Assembly: GCA_017993775.1 (NCBI GenBank)
Contig: JAGOMA010000001.1
Coordinates: 209,838 to 273,837, forward strand
Source: Chloroflexota bacterium
GTDB lineage: Bacteria > Chloroflexota > Anaerolineae > Promineifilales > Promineifilaceae
DNA length: 64,000 bases
Direction: 5' to 3'
How positions within the stretch are numbered: position 1 is the first letter of the stretch; every line of letters starts with the position of its first letter. Under the pieces are notes generated by a model. That model did not search any database, was not told the origin of the DNA, and saw nothing but the letters and a program-made list of their open reading frames with translations. Positions 52,283 to 63,740 of this stretch are shown piece after piece. Position numbers and translations under genes: made by a program.

Positions 52283-54886
52283 ATGCGTAAAGCTATTCTA
52301 CTCATCGTCCTATTTGTGGTTTTGTTGATTGCGCCAGCGGTCCTGCGATATACGCAATATTATGGGTTGTCGGGCGTCAAGAGGTCGGCCGTGCCGGTGT
52401 ATGAAGCGACCGACATTCAGCCGGTGCCGACGCCGGATTCGTTTGCTTTTGTAGACACGCCTGATGAGGGTCAGGGGTTGGTGCTGCTCGATGAAGGTCA
52501 CCGCAATAATTTTTCGCTGGATGACATTGGGTATCTGGACGGCCGTTTAGCCACTCGTGGGTATGAACTGCTTCATTACACCGGCGGCAATCTGGCGCGT
52601 CAACTGCGCCCCGTCACCGCTTTTATCACCATCGCCCCTCTGGAAACCTTCACTGCCGAAGAAATTCAGGCGCTCAATCGTTTTGTCGCCCGAGGCGGAC
52701 GAGTGTTGATGGTTGGCGATCCTACGCGCTTTGAAGTGGTCGTAGACGAATCTGATCCCTTTGCCTTCACTTTCCAGTTAGACACCGACAGAATCCCACT
52801 CAACAGCCTGGCAAATGAATTCGACCTGATTTTTAACGGCGATTACCTCTACAATACTGTGGAAAACGAAGGCAATTTTCGTAACATTATTCTGAAACAA
52901 GAAAGCGCCCCTGAAAATGCGCTTCTGGCCGACGTGTCTCAATTGGCGTTTTACAGCGCCCAATCGCTGCAGGTAGGGCCAACGGCCGTTCCCCTCATCA
53001 CCGCCGACGACAATACCTGGTCCTCTGCCACAGACCGCCCTGGGGATTTGATTGTCGCAGCCACCAGTGCTAACGGCCGTGTCCTGGCCCTTGGCGATAT
53101 CCACTTCCTCAACAACCCCTACTTCACCGTCTACGATAACAGCCGCTTCATCGCCCACATCGCCGATTTCCTCACCGAATCCACCACACGGCAGCTCACC
53201 CTGGCCGATTTCCCTTATTTTTACCAACAGCCAGTTAATCTAATCTACACCGGCAGCCCGGACCTTGGCGCTGGCGCATTCACGGACATCATCGCCCTGC
53301 AAGATGCTTTCCAGCAAATTGACGTCCCCCTCACTCTGGCCACAGCTCCCCAACCAGACCACGACACCTTGTACCTGGGTCTCTACAACCAATCCGATGA
53401 TGTGGCTGATATTCTGGCCTCCGCCGGCATCAGCCTCACCATCCAGCCACCCATCCTCACGGCTGAACAAACGCGCCAGTTAGCTGCCGAAGCCAGCAAC
53501 GAAGACGACACAGCTACCCCGACCCCCACCCCAACGGCCGCCGAAGCAGCCGCCGAAGCGCCAGATATTCGCCTGGTGCAGTCTAATTTAGGCAATGTGC
53601 AAATGGCGGGTACAGCGTTGATCGTCTTGTCGGAAGATAACGGCCGTCGCCAAATGGTCGTTTTAGCCGCCAGCCGCGAAGGACTCGAAAGCACAGTCAC
53701 CCGCCTCTTAGATCTCATCCCCCTGGACATTCAGCAAGCGCTCGTCAACTGCCTGCTGCAAGATCCCATCGCCCTCTGCCCCACAGACATCCCCGATGAA
53801 ACCATCCAGCCCGAACTGCTCACCGCCGACGGCGGCAGCGCAACCGGCCCAACCCCCCCTGTCACACCCGACACCGGAAATGGCGGCGGTTCCGAACCCA
53901 TCGCCGACTTAAACGCCGAACTTCAAGGAACAATTGCCCTCGGCGAAACAGTCGAAGGTACCCTGCTGCCGCAAGTTTCCCACGCCTGGCAGTTCAGCGG
54001 AGGCCCCACCGTCATCGACATCGCCCTTACCAGCAGCGAAGACATGGATGGGACCATCGAAATTTATGATCCGGACAATGCATTGATATTCCAAGAAGAC
54101 GGCGCGTTTTCTGGTGAAACCGAAGAACTTTTAGGCGTAGAAATCCCCGACGACGGCGTGTATACCATCGTCGTGCGAGATTTCTTTGATGATGGCGGCA
54201 GCTACACCCTCACCGTAACCGAAGGAGAATTGGGAGCCGGCAGTCCAACCGGCAGCGGCGTCTTCATTTTTGTGCAAAATGACGGCGATCCCCTCAATGG
54301 CGGTGTCTCCAGCGGCGACGCATTGCAGGCTCTGCTTCAGCCCCAATTCGATGTCACGCTTTGGACAACCAGCGTCGATGGACCCTTAAGCGAAGGGCAA
54401 TTAGACGGATTTGCCCTGGTCATTTGGGATACCGGCGACTACCAGATTCAAGACAGTTTTTTCGATGAGAACACAACCATTATCCTCAACTACCTTGATA
54501 ACGGGGGTTCCCTCTTCCTCACTGGCTCTGCGCCGCCCGTTTTTGGCGACCTGGAGTTGACGTCAATAACCGACGTCGAAGTCAGCGGTGATGACCCCAT
54601 ATTAACCAATGGCTTCAACTCCGGTGATGTCTTTGCCCTAAACCAACCCTACGACGCCATCCAGTCCGATTTGTTTGGCGACACCTTCGACGCTGCTTCC
54701 ACCGCCTTTTTCTTGCGTGGCCCAGACAGTGAATCGCCAGGAGCAATCGCTGCTTTTGCCGTCTACGATCCTGAATTTAACCAGCGCACCGTGTTCGTGA
54801 TGTTTCCATACGTCGGTTTGCCCATCGAAGTGCAGTCCACGCTGCTCACCAACATCCTGGCCTGGTTCGGTCTGGATAATGGGTAG
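52283..54886 (+). CDS. Membrane-anchored GldG/DUF4350-like protein with PPC domain
   Basis: An 867-residue protein with an N-terminal membrane helix (about 5-25). A domain that resembles DUF4350/GldG follows (VLLDEGHRNNFSLDDIGYLD, FVARGGRVLMVGDPTRF) from about 60 to 300. Then come a low-complexity region, a PPC-type beta domain around 555-650 (AWQFSGGPTVIDIALTSS, DDGVYTIVVRDFFDD) and a C-terminal domain (about 655-867) that repeats a GATase-like fold (IILNYLDNGGSLFLTGSAPP). It has no catalytic residues I can name. It lies between the SppA-like protease and the OmpR-type regulator and appears surface or periplasm facing. Confidence 0.8.
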   Translation: MRKAILLIVLFVVLLIAPAVLRYTQYYGLSGVKRSAVPVYEATDIQPVPTPDSFAFVDTPDEGQGLVLLDEGHRNNFSLDDIGYLDGRLATRGYELLHYTGGNLARQLRPVTAFITIAPLETFTAEEIQALNRFVARGGRVLMVGDPTRFEVVVDESDPFAFTFQLDTDRIPLNSLANEFDLIFNGDYLYNTVENEGNFRNIILKQESAPENALLADVSQLAFYSAQSLQVGPTAVPLITADDNTWSSATDRPGDLIVAATSANGRVLALGDIHFLNNPYFTVYDNSRFIAHIADFLTESTTRQLTLADFPYFYQQPVNLIYTGSPDLGAGAFTDIIALQDAFQQIDVPLTLATAPQPDHDTLYLGLYNQSDDVADILASAGISLTIQPPILTAEQTRQLAAEASNEDDTATPTPTPTAAEAAAEAPDIRLVQSNLGNVQMAGTALIVLSEDNGRRQMVVLAASREGLESTVTRLLDLIPLDIQQALVNCLLQDPIALCPTDIPDETIQPELLTADGGSATGPTPPVTPDTGNGGGSEPIADLNAELQGTIALGETVEGTLLPQVSHAWQFSGGPTVIDIALTSSEDMDGTIEIYDPDNALIFQEDGAFSGETEELLGVEIPDDGVYTIVVRDFFDDGGSYTLTVTEGELGAGSPTGSGVFIFVQNDGDPLNGGVSSGDALQALLQPQFDVTLWTTSVDGPLSEGQLDGFALVIWDTGDYQIQDSFFDENTTIILNYLDNGGSLFLTGSAPPVFGDLELTSITDVEVSGDDPILTNGFNSGDVFALNQPYDAIQSDLFGDTFDAASTAFFLRGPDSESPGAIAAFAVYDPEFNQRTVFVMFPYVGLPIEVQSTLLTNILAWFGLDNG

Positions 54887-54903
54887 AATGTAGGGGGGTA
54901 GCT

Positions 54904-55593
54904 ATGAATCAATCCATTCTGATAGTTGATGACGATACCGCCCTGGCCAAAACCATCGAACACATCCTCTTAAAAGTGGGTTATCAGTCCATCATTGCCT
55001 ACACGGCCGAAGATGGCTTAGATCTGGCCCGCGCCACTTCCCCAGACCTCGCATTGCTGGATGTGATGATCCCCAGCATGGGTGGCTGGGAATTGTGCCG
55101 CCAACTACGTTCCTTTACCGATATGCCGATTATTTTTCTCACAGCTCTAGACAGCGTGGATAATGTCGTTCGCGGGCTGGAAGTTGGCGCAGATGATTAC
55201 ATCCCCAAACCCTTTGATCAGGCAGAATTGATTGCCCGGGTGATGGCTCATCTACGACGGGCGAAAAATAAAAACAAATCTGTTAGCCGGTATGAATTGG
55301 CCGATGGCCAATTGATAATCGACCTGGACACGCATCTGGTGCTGGTTCATGGCGAGGAAATTGACCTGACGCCGCGAGAATTTGATTTACTTGCCGTGCT
55401 GGCCGAGCGGGCTGGTAATGTGGTTAAAACGGCCGAACTCGCCCAAAGAGCGTGGCAAATGACCGATGCAGGCGGATTAGACAACGTGAAACCTTATATT
55501 CACTACTTACGCAGAAAAATAGAATCGGATCCGGCCGCCCCTCGGTGGATTCAAACAGTGAGAGGGGTTGGTTATCGTCTGGTGGCAGAGTAA
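54904..55593 (+). CDS. OmpR/PhoB-type response regulator
   Basis: A 229-residue transcriptional regulator. The receiver has Asp53 (LLDVMIPS) with Lys in YIPKPFD. The C-terminal winged-helix DNA-binding domain runs from about 130 with LTPREFDLLAVLAERAG and VGYRLV at the end. A kinase gene is not adjacent. It follows the GldG-like protein by 17 bases, so it may be in that operon. It has no ACGGCCGT palindrome. Confidence 0.95.
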   Translation: MNQSILIVDDDTALAKTIEHILLKVGYQSIIAYTAEDGLDLARATSPDLALLDVMIPSMGGWELCRQLRSFTDMPIIFLTALDSVDNVVRGLEVGADDYIPKPFDQAELIARVMAHLRRAKNKNKSVSRYELADGQLIIDLDTHLVLVHGEEIDLTPREFDLLAVLAERAGNVVKTAELAQRAWQMTDAGGLDNVKPYIHYLRRKIESDPAAPRWIQTVRGVGYRLVAE

Positions 55594-55655
55594 AATAGGG
55601 AGATTGCCTGGGTATGCCCTACGTTGCCCTTAGATAGGCATCCGATTGTTGTTCT

Positions 55656-57230
55656 ATGAATAAGCCTGATATTATTTTTATTGTGTTAGATACGCAACGC
55701 GCTGACCGAATCGGCGCGTATGGCTATAAACCAGACCTGACCCCCAATCTGGACCGTTTTGCCGAACAAGGCGTCTTGTTTGAGCAGGCGGTTTCCCCGG
55801 CGCAGTGGACGATTCCCAGCCATGCATCTCTGTTTAGCGGCCATTATCCAACAGCGCATCAAGTTACCCAATCTTCGCATTCTTTGAGTCCCGATATGCC
55901 CCATCTGGCTGAAGTTTTGAGTGAGGCTGGTTACCAGACCGTTGGCTTTTGTAACAATCCGCTGGTGGGCATTTTGAACAATGGATTTAAACGCGGCTTT
56001 CAGACATTTTATAATTATGGTGGCGCGTTTCCCAGTTTGCCACAAACGGCTTCTCGTTGGCCGGCGCCTGTGGCCCGCCTGACAGAGTTTTACACGCAGT
56101 TTTTGCGGCGGATTTCTTATCCGGTGCAAAACTTTTTTGGGCGCTCTGACCTGGCGTTTCGGTTGTCGCTGAACAGTTGGACAACGCCACTGTGGTCGCG
56201 TCTGGCCAATTTTAAGGGACAAAATGCTCGTTCGGTAAAAGATGTGAGCCATTTTTTGCGTGAAAGGGAGAAGCAGGCAGAGGAACGGCCGTTATTCCTC
56301 TTCCTCAATCTCATGGAAACACACCTGCCATTTTGGCCGCCAGGCGACGTGATCGACCGTGTGATGCCCTATTTCCGCCAAAGTAAAGAAGCCCGCGACA
56401 TTATGCGCTCTTGGAACCGTGAGGCTTACCGTTGGGCCGCGCCCCTGGAAGAACCTATGGGCGAGTTGGAATCGCGGGTGCTTAACGATATGTACGACGC
56501 CGAAGTGGCGTATCAGGATGGATATTTGGGCGAGCTGTTTGCTGCGCTCAACGGCCGTACCCACCATGCCGACACCCTCACCATCATCGTCGCCGATCAT
56601 GGCGATGGCTTAGGCGACCATCAATACGTTGGCCACGCGTTTGTGGCTTATGAAGAACTTGTCCATGTGCCGCTTATCATGCAGTGGCCGCGCCGTCTGG
56701 AACCGGCGCAGCGCCTGGATACCCCTGTCAGCACCCGCCGTATCTTCCACACCATTTTGGATGCAGCCGGCGAACTGCCGGAACTTCCTGCTCTCGACCC
56801 TGTGCGCGTGCATAACCTGACGCTCATGAACACGATAAACGGCCGTGATCCCGAACAAGGCACAGCCTACAGCGAAATTTACCCGCCGCTCAACTTCGTC
56901 CAGGCCATCGAAAACCGCCAGCCACACCTATTGGCCCCGTTCCGCTGCCTGTCCCAGCGGCGCGCCATTGTCCAGGCCACTGGCGGCGGCGCCCTGAAAT
57001 TGATCCAGGTGGACAGTGTGCCCGACGAGCTTTTTAATTTAACAGCTGATCCGTTAGAATTAGACAACACCATGCCCATGCACCCAGAGGAAACGGCCGT
57101 ACTCAATCAGGCCATCGACCGCCAAACCGCCAACCTGGAACGGCAGCGCGAAACCCTCTCCGCCGGCAGCGAAATCGAACTGGACAAACAACTCCAACAG
57201 CAGCTGCGCGGCCTTGGTTACATCGAATAA
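55656..57230 (+). CDS. Sulfatase-fold hydrolase lacking the formylglycine motif
   Basis: A 524-residue member of the alkaline phosphatase/sulfatase superfamily. The N-terminal metal motif is LDTQRADRIG, and the second metal motif is ADHGDGLGDHQ. The nucleophile position, C/S-x-P-S-R in true sulfatases, reads Thr52-Ile-Pro-Ser-His (WTIPSHASLFSG), so no formylglycine can form. The Thr may serve as nucleophile, as in phosphoglycerol or phosphoethanolamine transferases. There is no signal peptide, so its substrate is likely cytoplasmic or it is leaderless-exported. Function not assigned beyond hydrolase or phosphotransferase. Confidence 0.9.
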   Translation: MNKPDIIFIVLDTQRADRIGAYGYKPDLTPNLDRFAEQGVLFEQAVSPAQWTIPSHASLFSGHYPTAHQVTQSSHSLSPDMPHLAEVLSEAGYQTVGFCNNPLVGILNNGFKRGFQTFYNYGGAFPSLPQTASRWPAPVARLTEFYTQFLRRISYPVQNFFGRSDLAFRLSLNSWTTPLWSRLANFKGQNARSVKDVSHFLREREKQAEERPLFLFLNLMETHLPFWPPGDVIDRVMPYFRQSKEARDIMRSWNREAYRWAAPLEEPMGELESRVLNDMYDAEVAYQDGYLGELFAALNGRTHHADTLTIIVADHGDGLGDHQYVGHAFVAYEELVHVPLIMQWPRRLEPAQRLDTPVSTRRIFHTILDAAGELPELPALDPVRVHNLTLMNTINGRDPEQGTAYSEIYPPLNFVQAIENRQPHLLAPFRCLSQRRAIVQATGGGALKLIQVDSVPDELFNLTADPLELDNTMPMHPEETAVLNQAIDRQTANLERQRETLSAGSEIELDKQLQQQLRGLGYIE

Positions 57231-57278
57231 AATTTCCACGCTGCCCACAAACGCAGCGCGGCGTCAAAGGAACCCGTC

Positions 57279-58166
57279 ATGTTAGATGCAATTCAGATAG
57301 ACCCCATCGCCTTCACCATACCGCTGGGCAATGGTTTCGATATTTATTGGTATGGCATCATCGTCACAGCCGGTATTTTGGCCGGCATCTGGTGGGCCAG
57401 CCGCGAAATAGAGCGCCGCGGCCAAAGCGTCGATGATTTGCTCAACGCGGCCATCCTCGTCATATTTTCTGGCTACCTGTTTGCCCGCCTCACCTACGTA
57501 TTTCTCGACATGGTCGGTGGAGGACGATACACCTCGCTCCTTGATATCATCAACATCCGCGCCGGGGGCGTCAACATCCTCGGTGGGTTTATTGGCGCCG
57601 CTATCGTTGGCACAATTTACGTAAAATGGCGCAAGCTGCGCTTCTGGCATTACGCCGATGTTGCCGGACCGGCGCTGCTTCTGGCGCAAGCCATCGGCCG
57701 TTGGGGAAACTTCATCAACCAGGAATTGTATGGCCCACCAACCACCTTGCCCTGGGGCCTTTTGATCTCTGCCGAACACCGCATTGCCCCTTACAACAAT
57801 CTGGTTTTATATCCGGCCGAAACACGCTTCCATCCCACATTTTTATACGAATCCATTGCCCTGTTCATCGGCTTTTTCTTGCTGGCCTGGCTCAACAAAC
57901 GATACCGCGACATCTGGTCGCCGGGGACTTTGTTTGGCATCTTTTTAATCTGGTGGGGCGGCAATCGCGCCTGGATCGAACTGTTCCGCCCGGACCAGAC
58001 AACAGTCGGCAGCACAGTCATCACCTATTCTATGCTGGCCGCCATTGGTCTGGCCCTGGTGGGCGTTTACATTGTCCTGGCCCGCAACCAAAAACTGCCC
58101 GAAAACATCAAACGCAAGAAACAGCGCGTCTACAAACCCAAACCTCGCCGCGAAAGCGGCGGCTAA
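57279..58166 (+). CDS. lgt: Prolipoprotein diacylglyceryl transferase
   Basis: It attaches diacylglycerol to the lipobox Cys of prolipoproteins in the cytoplasmic membrane. The 295 residues contain about seven helices. The signature GRWGNFINQELYGPPT and the HPTFLYES segment are present. The numerous lipoproteins in this window (265, 5092, 14915, 35443, 44962, 62598) are its substrates. It lies 48 bases after the sulfatase-fold gene. Confidence 0.95.
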   Translation: MLDAIQIDPIAFTIPLGNGFDIYWYGIIVTAGILAGIWWASREIERRGQSVDDLLNAAILVIFSGYLFARLTYVFLDMVGGGRYTSLLDIINIRAGGVNILGGFIGAAIVGTIYVKWRKLRFWHYADVAGPALLLAQAIGRWGNFINQELYGPPTTLPWGLLISAEHRIAPYNNLVLYPAETRFHPTFLYESIALFIGFFLLAWLNKRYRDIWSPGTLFGIFLIWWGGNRAWIELFRPDQTTVGSTVITYSMLAAIGLALVGVYIVLARNQKLPENIKRKKQRVYKPKPRRESGG

Positions 58167-58171
58167 GTGGA

Positions 58172-58213
58172 ATTACACGACACGCAGCCATCCCAGGCTG
58201 CGTGTCGTGTAAT
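58172..58213 (+). terminator. Long perfect hairpin after lgt
   Basis: ATTACACGACACGCAGCC (58172-58189) pairs without error to GGCTGCGTGTCGTGTAAT (58196-58213) around a 6-base loop: 18 bp. There is no U-run after it, so it may be a Rho-protected 3' end or a processing site between lgt and guaB. Confidence 0.6.
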
Positions 58214-58294
58214 GAGCACCGGTACAATGTTGATATTTGTTGATAATTTGACGAGCGCGTGACTAGCTCGTCCCTTTTTGGGGAGGTCGATTCC

Positions 58295-59779
58295 ATGGAA
58301 ATTCAGGAAAAAGTTTCCGGGTTAGCCCTGACATTTGATGATGTGCTGTTGGCCCCTGGTTATTCAAGTGTTCTTCCGGCCGACGTGAACTTGCGAACGC
58401 GATTGGTGCGTGATATTTACCTGAACATTCCGGTCCTTTCGGCGGCGATGGATACGGTGAGTGAAGCTCAGATGGGTATCGGGCTGGCGCGTTTGGGCGG
58501 TCTGGCGGTAATCCATCGCAACCTGTCCCCGGCCGAGCAGGCCGCCGAAGTAGATAAAGTCAAACGTTCCGAAGCGGGCATGATTGTCGATCCGATTACC
58601 TTGAAAGCGGATGACACTCTGGCGGATGCCGAGGCGCTTATGAGTCGCTATCGCATTTCCGGCGTGCCTATCACTGATGGCGACGGCCGTCTCGTGGGCA
58701 TATTAACCAATCGAGACACACGCTTTGTCGTTCCTGGTCAACAAAAAATTGCCGATTACATGACCAGCCAAAACCTGGTGACGGCCCCTGTCGGCACCAC
58801 CCTGCTCGAAGCGCGAGAGATTTTGCACACCCATCGCATCGAAAAGCTGCCGCTGGTGGATGAAAACGGCCGTCTCAAAGGTCTCATCACCGTCAAAGAC
58901 ATCCTCAAAAAAATTGACTATCCGGCCGAGGTCCACGACACCAACGACCGGCTGCTCAGCGCCGCCGCCATCGGCGTGGGCGACAAAGGGCTGACGCGGC
59001 TCGAACTATTGGTACAGGCGGGCGTGGATGTCATCGTCATAGACACCGCCCACGCGCACACAGCTCTGGTCTTGTCCACCCTGGAAGAAATCAGACGCCG
59101 TTACCCCGACCTGCCAGTCATTGGCGGCAATGCGGCCACGGCCGCTGCCTGCCGTGACCTGATCCACGCCGGAGCCGACGCCATTAAGGTGGGCATTGGC
59201 GCCGGTTCAATTTGTACGACGCGCATCGTGGCCGGAGCGGGCGTGCCACAGTTAACGGCCGTTATGGAATGCGCCGACGAATGCCACAAACACAACATCC
59301 CCTGCATCGCCGATGGCGGCATTAAATACAGCGGCGACATCGTCAAGGCGCTGGCCGCCGGAGCCGACGCCGTCATGCTGGGATCCATGTTAGCCGGTCT
59401 GGAAGAAAGCCCCGGCGAAATTTATATGTACGAAGGCCGCCGCTACAAAATGTATCGCGGCATGGGCAGTCTGGGCGCGATGCAAGGTCACGGCGCCGAC
59501 CGCTACGCCAGCGGCGTGCGCCCACAATCGGGCGAACGCGACAAGCTGGTTCCCGAAGGCGTGGAAGGTCAGGTTCCCTATCGCGGCAAGCTCGCCGACA
59601 TTTTGTACCAGATGATGGGCGGTTTGCGGTCTGGCATGGGGTATGTCGGCGCAGCCAATTTGGAAGAACTACGAGAAAAGTCTCGTTTTGTGCAAATTAC
59701 CAACGCGGGCCTTTTGGAAAGCCATCCACACGGCATTGTGATCACCAAAGAGGCCCCCAATTACCAGGCAAGACGGTGA
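58295..59779 (+). CDS. guaB: Inosine-5'-monophosphate dehydrogenase
   Basis: It oxidises IMP to XMP, the committed step to GMP. The start at ATG 58295 (GGGGAGG ribosome site) gives 494 residues; the longer frame from GTG 58259 lacks support. Two CBS domains (about 92-205) interrupt the barrel. The catalytic Cys is at 307 in [13 protein letters not shown], and the mobile flap carries [20 protein letters not shown]. Located upstream of purB. Confidence 0.97.
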   Translation: MEIQEKVSGLALTFDDVLLAPGYSSVLPADVNLRTRLVRDIYLNIPVLSAAMDTVSEAQMGIGLARLGGLAVIHRNLSPAEQAAEVDKVKRSEAGMIVDPITLKADDTLADAEALMSRYRISGVPITDGDGRLVGILTNRDTRFVVPGQQKIADYMTSQNLVTAPVGTTLLEAREILHTHRIEKLPLVDENGRLKGLITVKDILKKIDYPAEVHDTNDRLLSAAAIGVGDKGLTRLELLVQAGVDVIVIDTAHAHTALVLSTLEEIRRRYPDLPVIGGNAATAAACRDLIHAGADAIKVGIGAGSICTTRIVAGAGVPQLTAVMECADECHKHNIPCIADGGIKYSGDIVKALAAGADAVMLGSMLAGLEESPGEIYMYEGRRYKMYRGMGSLGAMQGHGADRYASGVRPQSGERDKLVPEGVEGQVPYRGKLADILYQMMGGLRSGMGYVGAANLEELREKSRFVQITNAGLLESHPHGIVITKEAPNYQARR

Positions 59780-59851
59780 GAGGTTGCTGCCCACACAAAA
59801 CCTCTGGTCGTTTCAGAGACTTTTGCGTTATCGGGTGAGGAGTGTTTTGTC

Positions 59852-60040
59852 ATGGCAAAGCGGAAAATAAAGCTCAGTGATGAGCAAAAAGACAAGAATG
59901 CAGAGATTTTATCGCGGCTGCAAGAAGAACGGAGCCGTCTGGCAGAGGAGACGCGGGCTTTGCAAGAGCAAACCAAACGCAAACCAGGTCGCAATCGTAA
60001 AAAGCAAGAACGAAAAACCGTCGAGGAACAACCCGAATGA
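59852..60040 (+). CDS. Small charged coiled-coil protein
   Basis: A 62-residue protein of unknown family with a GAGGAG ribosome site. It is almost entirely charged and helical, with repeated Glu/Lys/Arg heptads (LSDEQKDKNAEILSRLQEER) and a basic tail. Its TGA overlaps the purB ATG (ATGA at 60037-60040), so it is translationally coupled to purB. This context supports a real gene despite its size. Function unknown. Confidence 0.65.
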   Translation: MAKRKIKLSDEQKDKNAEILSRLQEERSRLAEETRALQEQTKRKPGRNRKKQERKTVEEQPE

Positions 60041-61458
60041 GCTTCGACCACCAGACCTATGTTTCGCCATATTCCTGGCGCTACGGCAGTCCGGCCATGC
60101 GCCAGATATGGTCAGAAACCCACAAACGACGTCTGATGCGCCGGGTGTGGGTGGCGTTGGCGGCGGCGCAGCACCAGGCTGGATTGGTAACGGCCGTGCA
60201 ATTAACCGATCTCCAAACTCAGGTCGACAACGTCGATATCGCCCGGTCGCTGGAAATTGAGCAGGAAACTCGCCATGACGTGATGGCCGAAATTCGCACC
60301 TTCGCCGAGCAATGCCCCGTTGGCGGCGGGATCATCCATTGGGGCGCTACCAGCGCCGATATTACCGACAATGTCGATGCGCTGCGGCTGCGCGAAGGGA
60401 TCGCCCTGCTATCCGAACGGCTGCAAGCGCTGCTGCTGCATCTGGCGGATAAAATTGAGGCAACGGCCGTGCTGCCCACCATGGCCCACACCCACATCCA
60501 ACCCGCCGAACCGACCACCCTGGGCTACCGCTTCGCCGTCTATGCCCAGGATTTGCTCGAAGACTTCATCCAACTGCAAGCTCTGGGCCAAAAATTGCGC
60601 GGCAAAGGCTTCAAAGGCGCGGTTGGCACACAGGCTGCTTATCAGGAACTGCTACACAATTCCCCCATGACGCCGCAAGAAATGGAAGCCGTCGCCATGG
60701 GTCATCTGAAGCTGCCCTATTTCCCCATCGCCACCCAAACCTATACCCGCCAACAAGATTTACGCGTGCAGCAGGCGCTCGCCGGCATTGCCGCCTCTCT
60801 ACACAAATTCGCTCTCGATTTTCGCATTTTGCAATCACCGCCGTTTGGCGAATGGGCTGAACCGTTTGGCGCAAAACAGGTTGGCTCGTCGGCCATGCCG
60901 TTCAAGCGCAACCCCATCAACACCGAAAACATTTGCTCGCTGGCGCGCTCGGTGGCGGCCATCCCGGCCGTAGCCTGGGATAACGCCAGCCAGGCCATTT
61001 TAGAGCGCAGCCTGGATGATTCCGCCAACCGGCGTATTTTCCAGGCCGAAAGTTTTTTGGCTGTCGATGAAATTTTGCTGCGCGCCGGTCGGATTGTCGC
61101 CGAAATGGTGATCGATCGGGAAGCGATTGCCCGCAACATGGCCATCTATGGCCCGTTTGCGGCCACAGAACGGGTGCTGATGGCTTTGGTGACGGCCGGC
61201 GCCAGTCGTCAGGATGGCCATGAATGGATCCGCGCCGCCAGCCTGGAGGCCTGGGCCGCTCTCCGGCGCGGCGAACCCAATCCGCTGGTCGATTTACTGG
61301 CGGCCGACGCGCAAATCGCCCCATATTTGTCTGCGGAACAGGTGCGCAGCCTGATGGATGCCTCGGCCCACACCGGCACGGCCGTTGAGCGGGCGCTGGC
61401 AATGGCCCAAACTGTGCGCATTTTTGTCGGTCGGGAAATGTTTAAGCGGGGCGGCTAG
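60037..61458 (+). CDS. purB: Adenylosuccinate lyase
   Basis: It cleaves SAICAR and adenylosuccinate in purine synthesis. The 473 residues belong to the fumarase/aspartase superfamily, with the signature GSSAMPFKRNPI and the active-site segments MAHTHIQPAEPTT and HWGATSADITDN. It overlaps the coiled-coil gene by 4 bases. With guaB it represents the final purine branch. Confidence 0.96.
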   Translation: MSFDHQTYVSPYSWRYGSPAMRQIWSETHKRRLMRRVWVALAAAQHQAGLVTAVQLTDLQTQVDNVDIARSLEIEQETRHDVMAEIRTFAEQCPVGGGIIHWGATSADITDNVDALRLREGIALLSERLQALLLHLADKIEATAVLPTMAHTHIQPAEPTTLGYRFAVYAQDLLEDFIQLQALGQKLRGKGFKGAVGTQAAYQELLHNSPMTPQEMEAVAMGHLKLPYFPIATQTYTRQQDLRVQQALAGIAASLHKFALDFRILQSPPFGEWAEPFGAKQVGSSAMPFKRNPINTENICSLARSVAAIPAVAWDNASQAILERSLDDSANRRIFQAESFLAVDEILLRAGRIVAEMVIDREAIARNMAIYGPFAATERVLMALVTAGASRQDGHEWIRAASLEAWAALRRGEPNPLVDLLAADAQIAPYLSAEQVRSLMDASAHTGTAVERALAMAQTVRIFVGREMFKRGG

Positions 61459-61483
61459 TAACAAGAATTAGCCCCCTGTTTTT
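61453..61483 (+). terminator. Possible terminator of purB
   Basis: GGCTA (61453-61457) can pair with TAGCC (61469-61473), with extra G-C pairing outside it, followed by five T. The stem is short and overlaps the purB stop codon. Confidence 0.35.
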
Positions 61484-61510
61484 GCTGCGTCACGCCCTCC
61501 GCAACACGCA

Positions 61511-62491
61511 TCACCCACTCCCATACCCCTTCGGGTTAGCCACGTGCCAATTCCAGGCAGTCTCAATAATCTCTTTCAATTTCGGATAGCGCGGCCGCCA
61601 GCCGAGATCATGGTTGATGGATTCGCTGCTGGCAATGAGAATGTCCGGGTCGCCGGGGCGGCGCGGGCCAATGACCGCTGGGATAGGATGCCCGGTTACC
61701 TCGCGCGCGGTGTCGATGACTTGTTTGATGGAGTAGCCACGGCCGTTGCCCAAATTGTACTTGCGGCTGCCATTCTCTAGATCGCGCAGCGCCAAAATAT
61801 GCGCCTGCGCCAGGTCGATGACATGAATATAGTCGCGCACGCAAGTTCCATCCGGCGTGTCATAATCATCGCCAAAAATGGTGAACTGGTCCCGTTGGCC
61901 TAAAGCTACCTGCAGAACCAGCGGAATGATGTGGGTTTCCGGGTCGTGGTCTTCGCCGCGAGTGGCGCTGGCGCCGCTGGCGTTAAAATAGCGCAGGCAG
62001 GCATACCGGAAATCATAGAGCTGATCCATCCAGTGTAAGTAGCGTTCCAGAATGTATTTTGATTCGCCGTATGGGCTGCCTGGCACAATGCGCTCATCTT
62101 CAGCGATGGGCATGGACAGCGGGTCATCGAACAAATTGGCCGTGGACGAGAGAATGAACCGGCGCACGCCGTGTTCCACCGCGCTCTGGATCAGGTTCAG
62201 ACCGTTGACGACGTTATCGCGTAAATAGAGAAACGGCCGTTCCATCGATTCTCCCACCAGCGTATACGAAGCAAAGTGCATAATTCCATCTGGCCGATGA
62301 GCTTTCATCACCGCGTCAATGGCCGCCTTGTCGCCTAAATCGCCCTGCACAAACACTGCATTAGGATGCACGGCCGCCCGATGCCCCTGGAACAGGTTGT
62401 CGAACACAACCACATCTTCTCCGGCCTCAATCAACTGCTCTACGGCGACACTGCCGATATAACCGGCTCCGCCGGTAACCAAAACTTTCAT
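61511..62491 (-). CDS. galE: UDP-glucose 4-epimerase
   Basis: It interconverts UDP-glucose and UDP-galactose (or the N-acetyl forms). The start is ATG 62491 ([14 protein letters not shown], with AAGAGGT upstream), 326 residues. The NAD motif GGAGYIG and the catalytic [10 protein letters not shown] (Tyr-x-x-x-Lys) are present, along with [15 protein letters not shown]. The longer reading frame from 62638 runs into htrA and is not real. It lies 106 bases downstream of the HtrA-type gene on the same strand and supplies precursors for envelope glycans. Confidence 0.95.
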   Translation of the reverse strand: MKVLVTGGAGYIGSVAVEQLIEAGEDVVVFDNLFQGHRAAVHPNAVFVQGDLGDKAAIDAVMKAHRPDGIMHFASYTLVGESMERPFLYLRDNVVNGLNLIQSAVEHGVRRFILSSTANLFDDPLSMPIAEDERIVPGSPYGESKYILERYLHWMDQLYDFRYACLRYFNASGASATRGEDHDPETHIIPLVLQVALGQRDQFTIFGDDYDTPDGTCVRDYIHVIDLAQAHILALRDLENGSRKYNLGNGRGYSIKQVIDTAREVTGHPIPAVIGPRRPGDPDILIASSESINHDLGWRPRYPKLKEIIETAWNWHVANPKGYGSG

Positions 62492-62597
62492 TAAAAATAC
62501 CTCTTTTCTGTGAAATGATGATGGTGTCAACCGGCAGCGTGCTGGCGATTGACGGAGATACTTTACACTTGCCAATGTTACGATTGGGCTTACCGGG

Positions 62598-63740
<1,143 letters not shown>

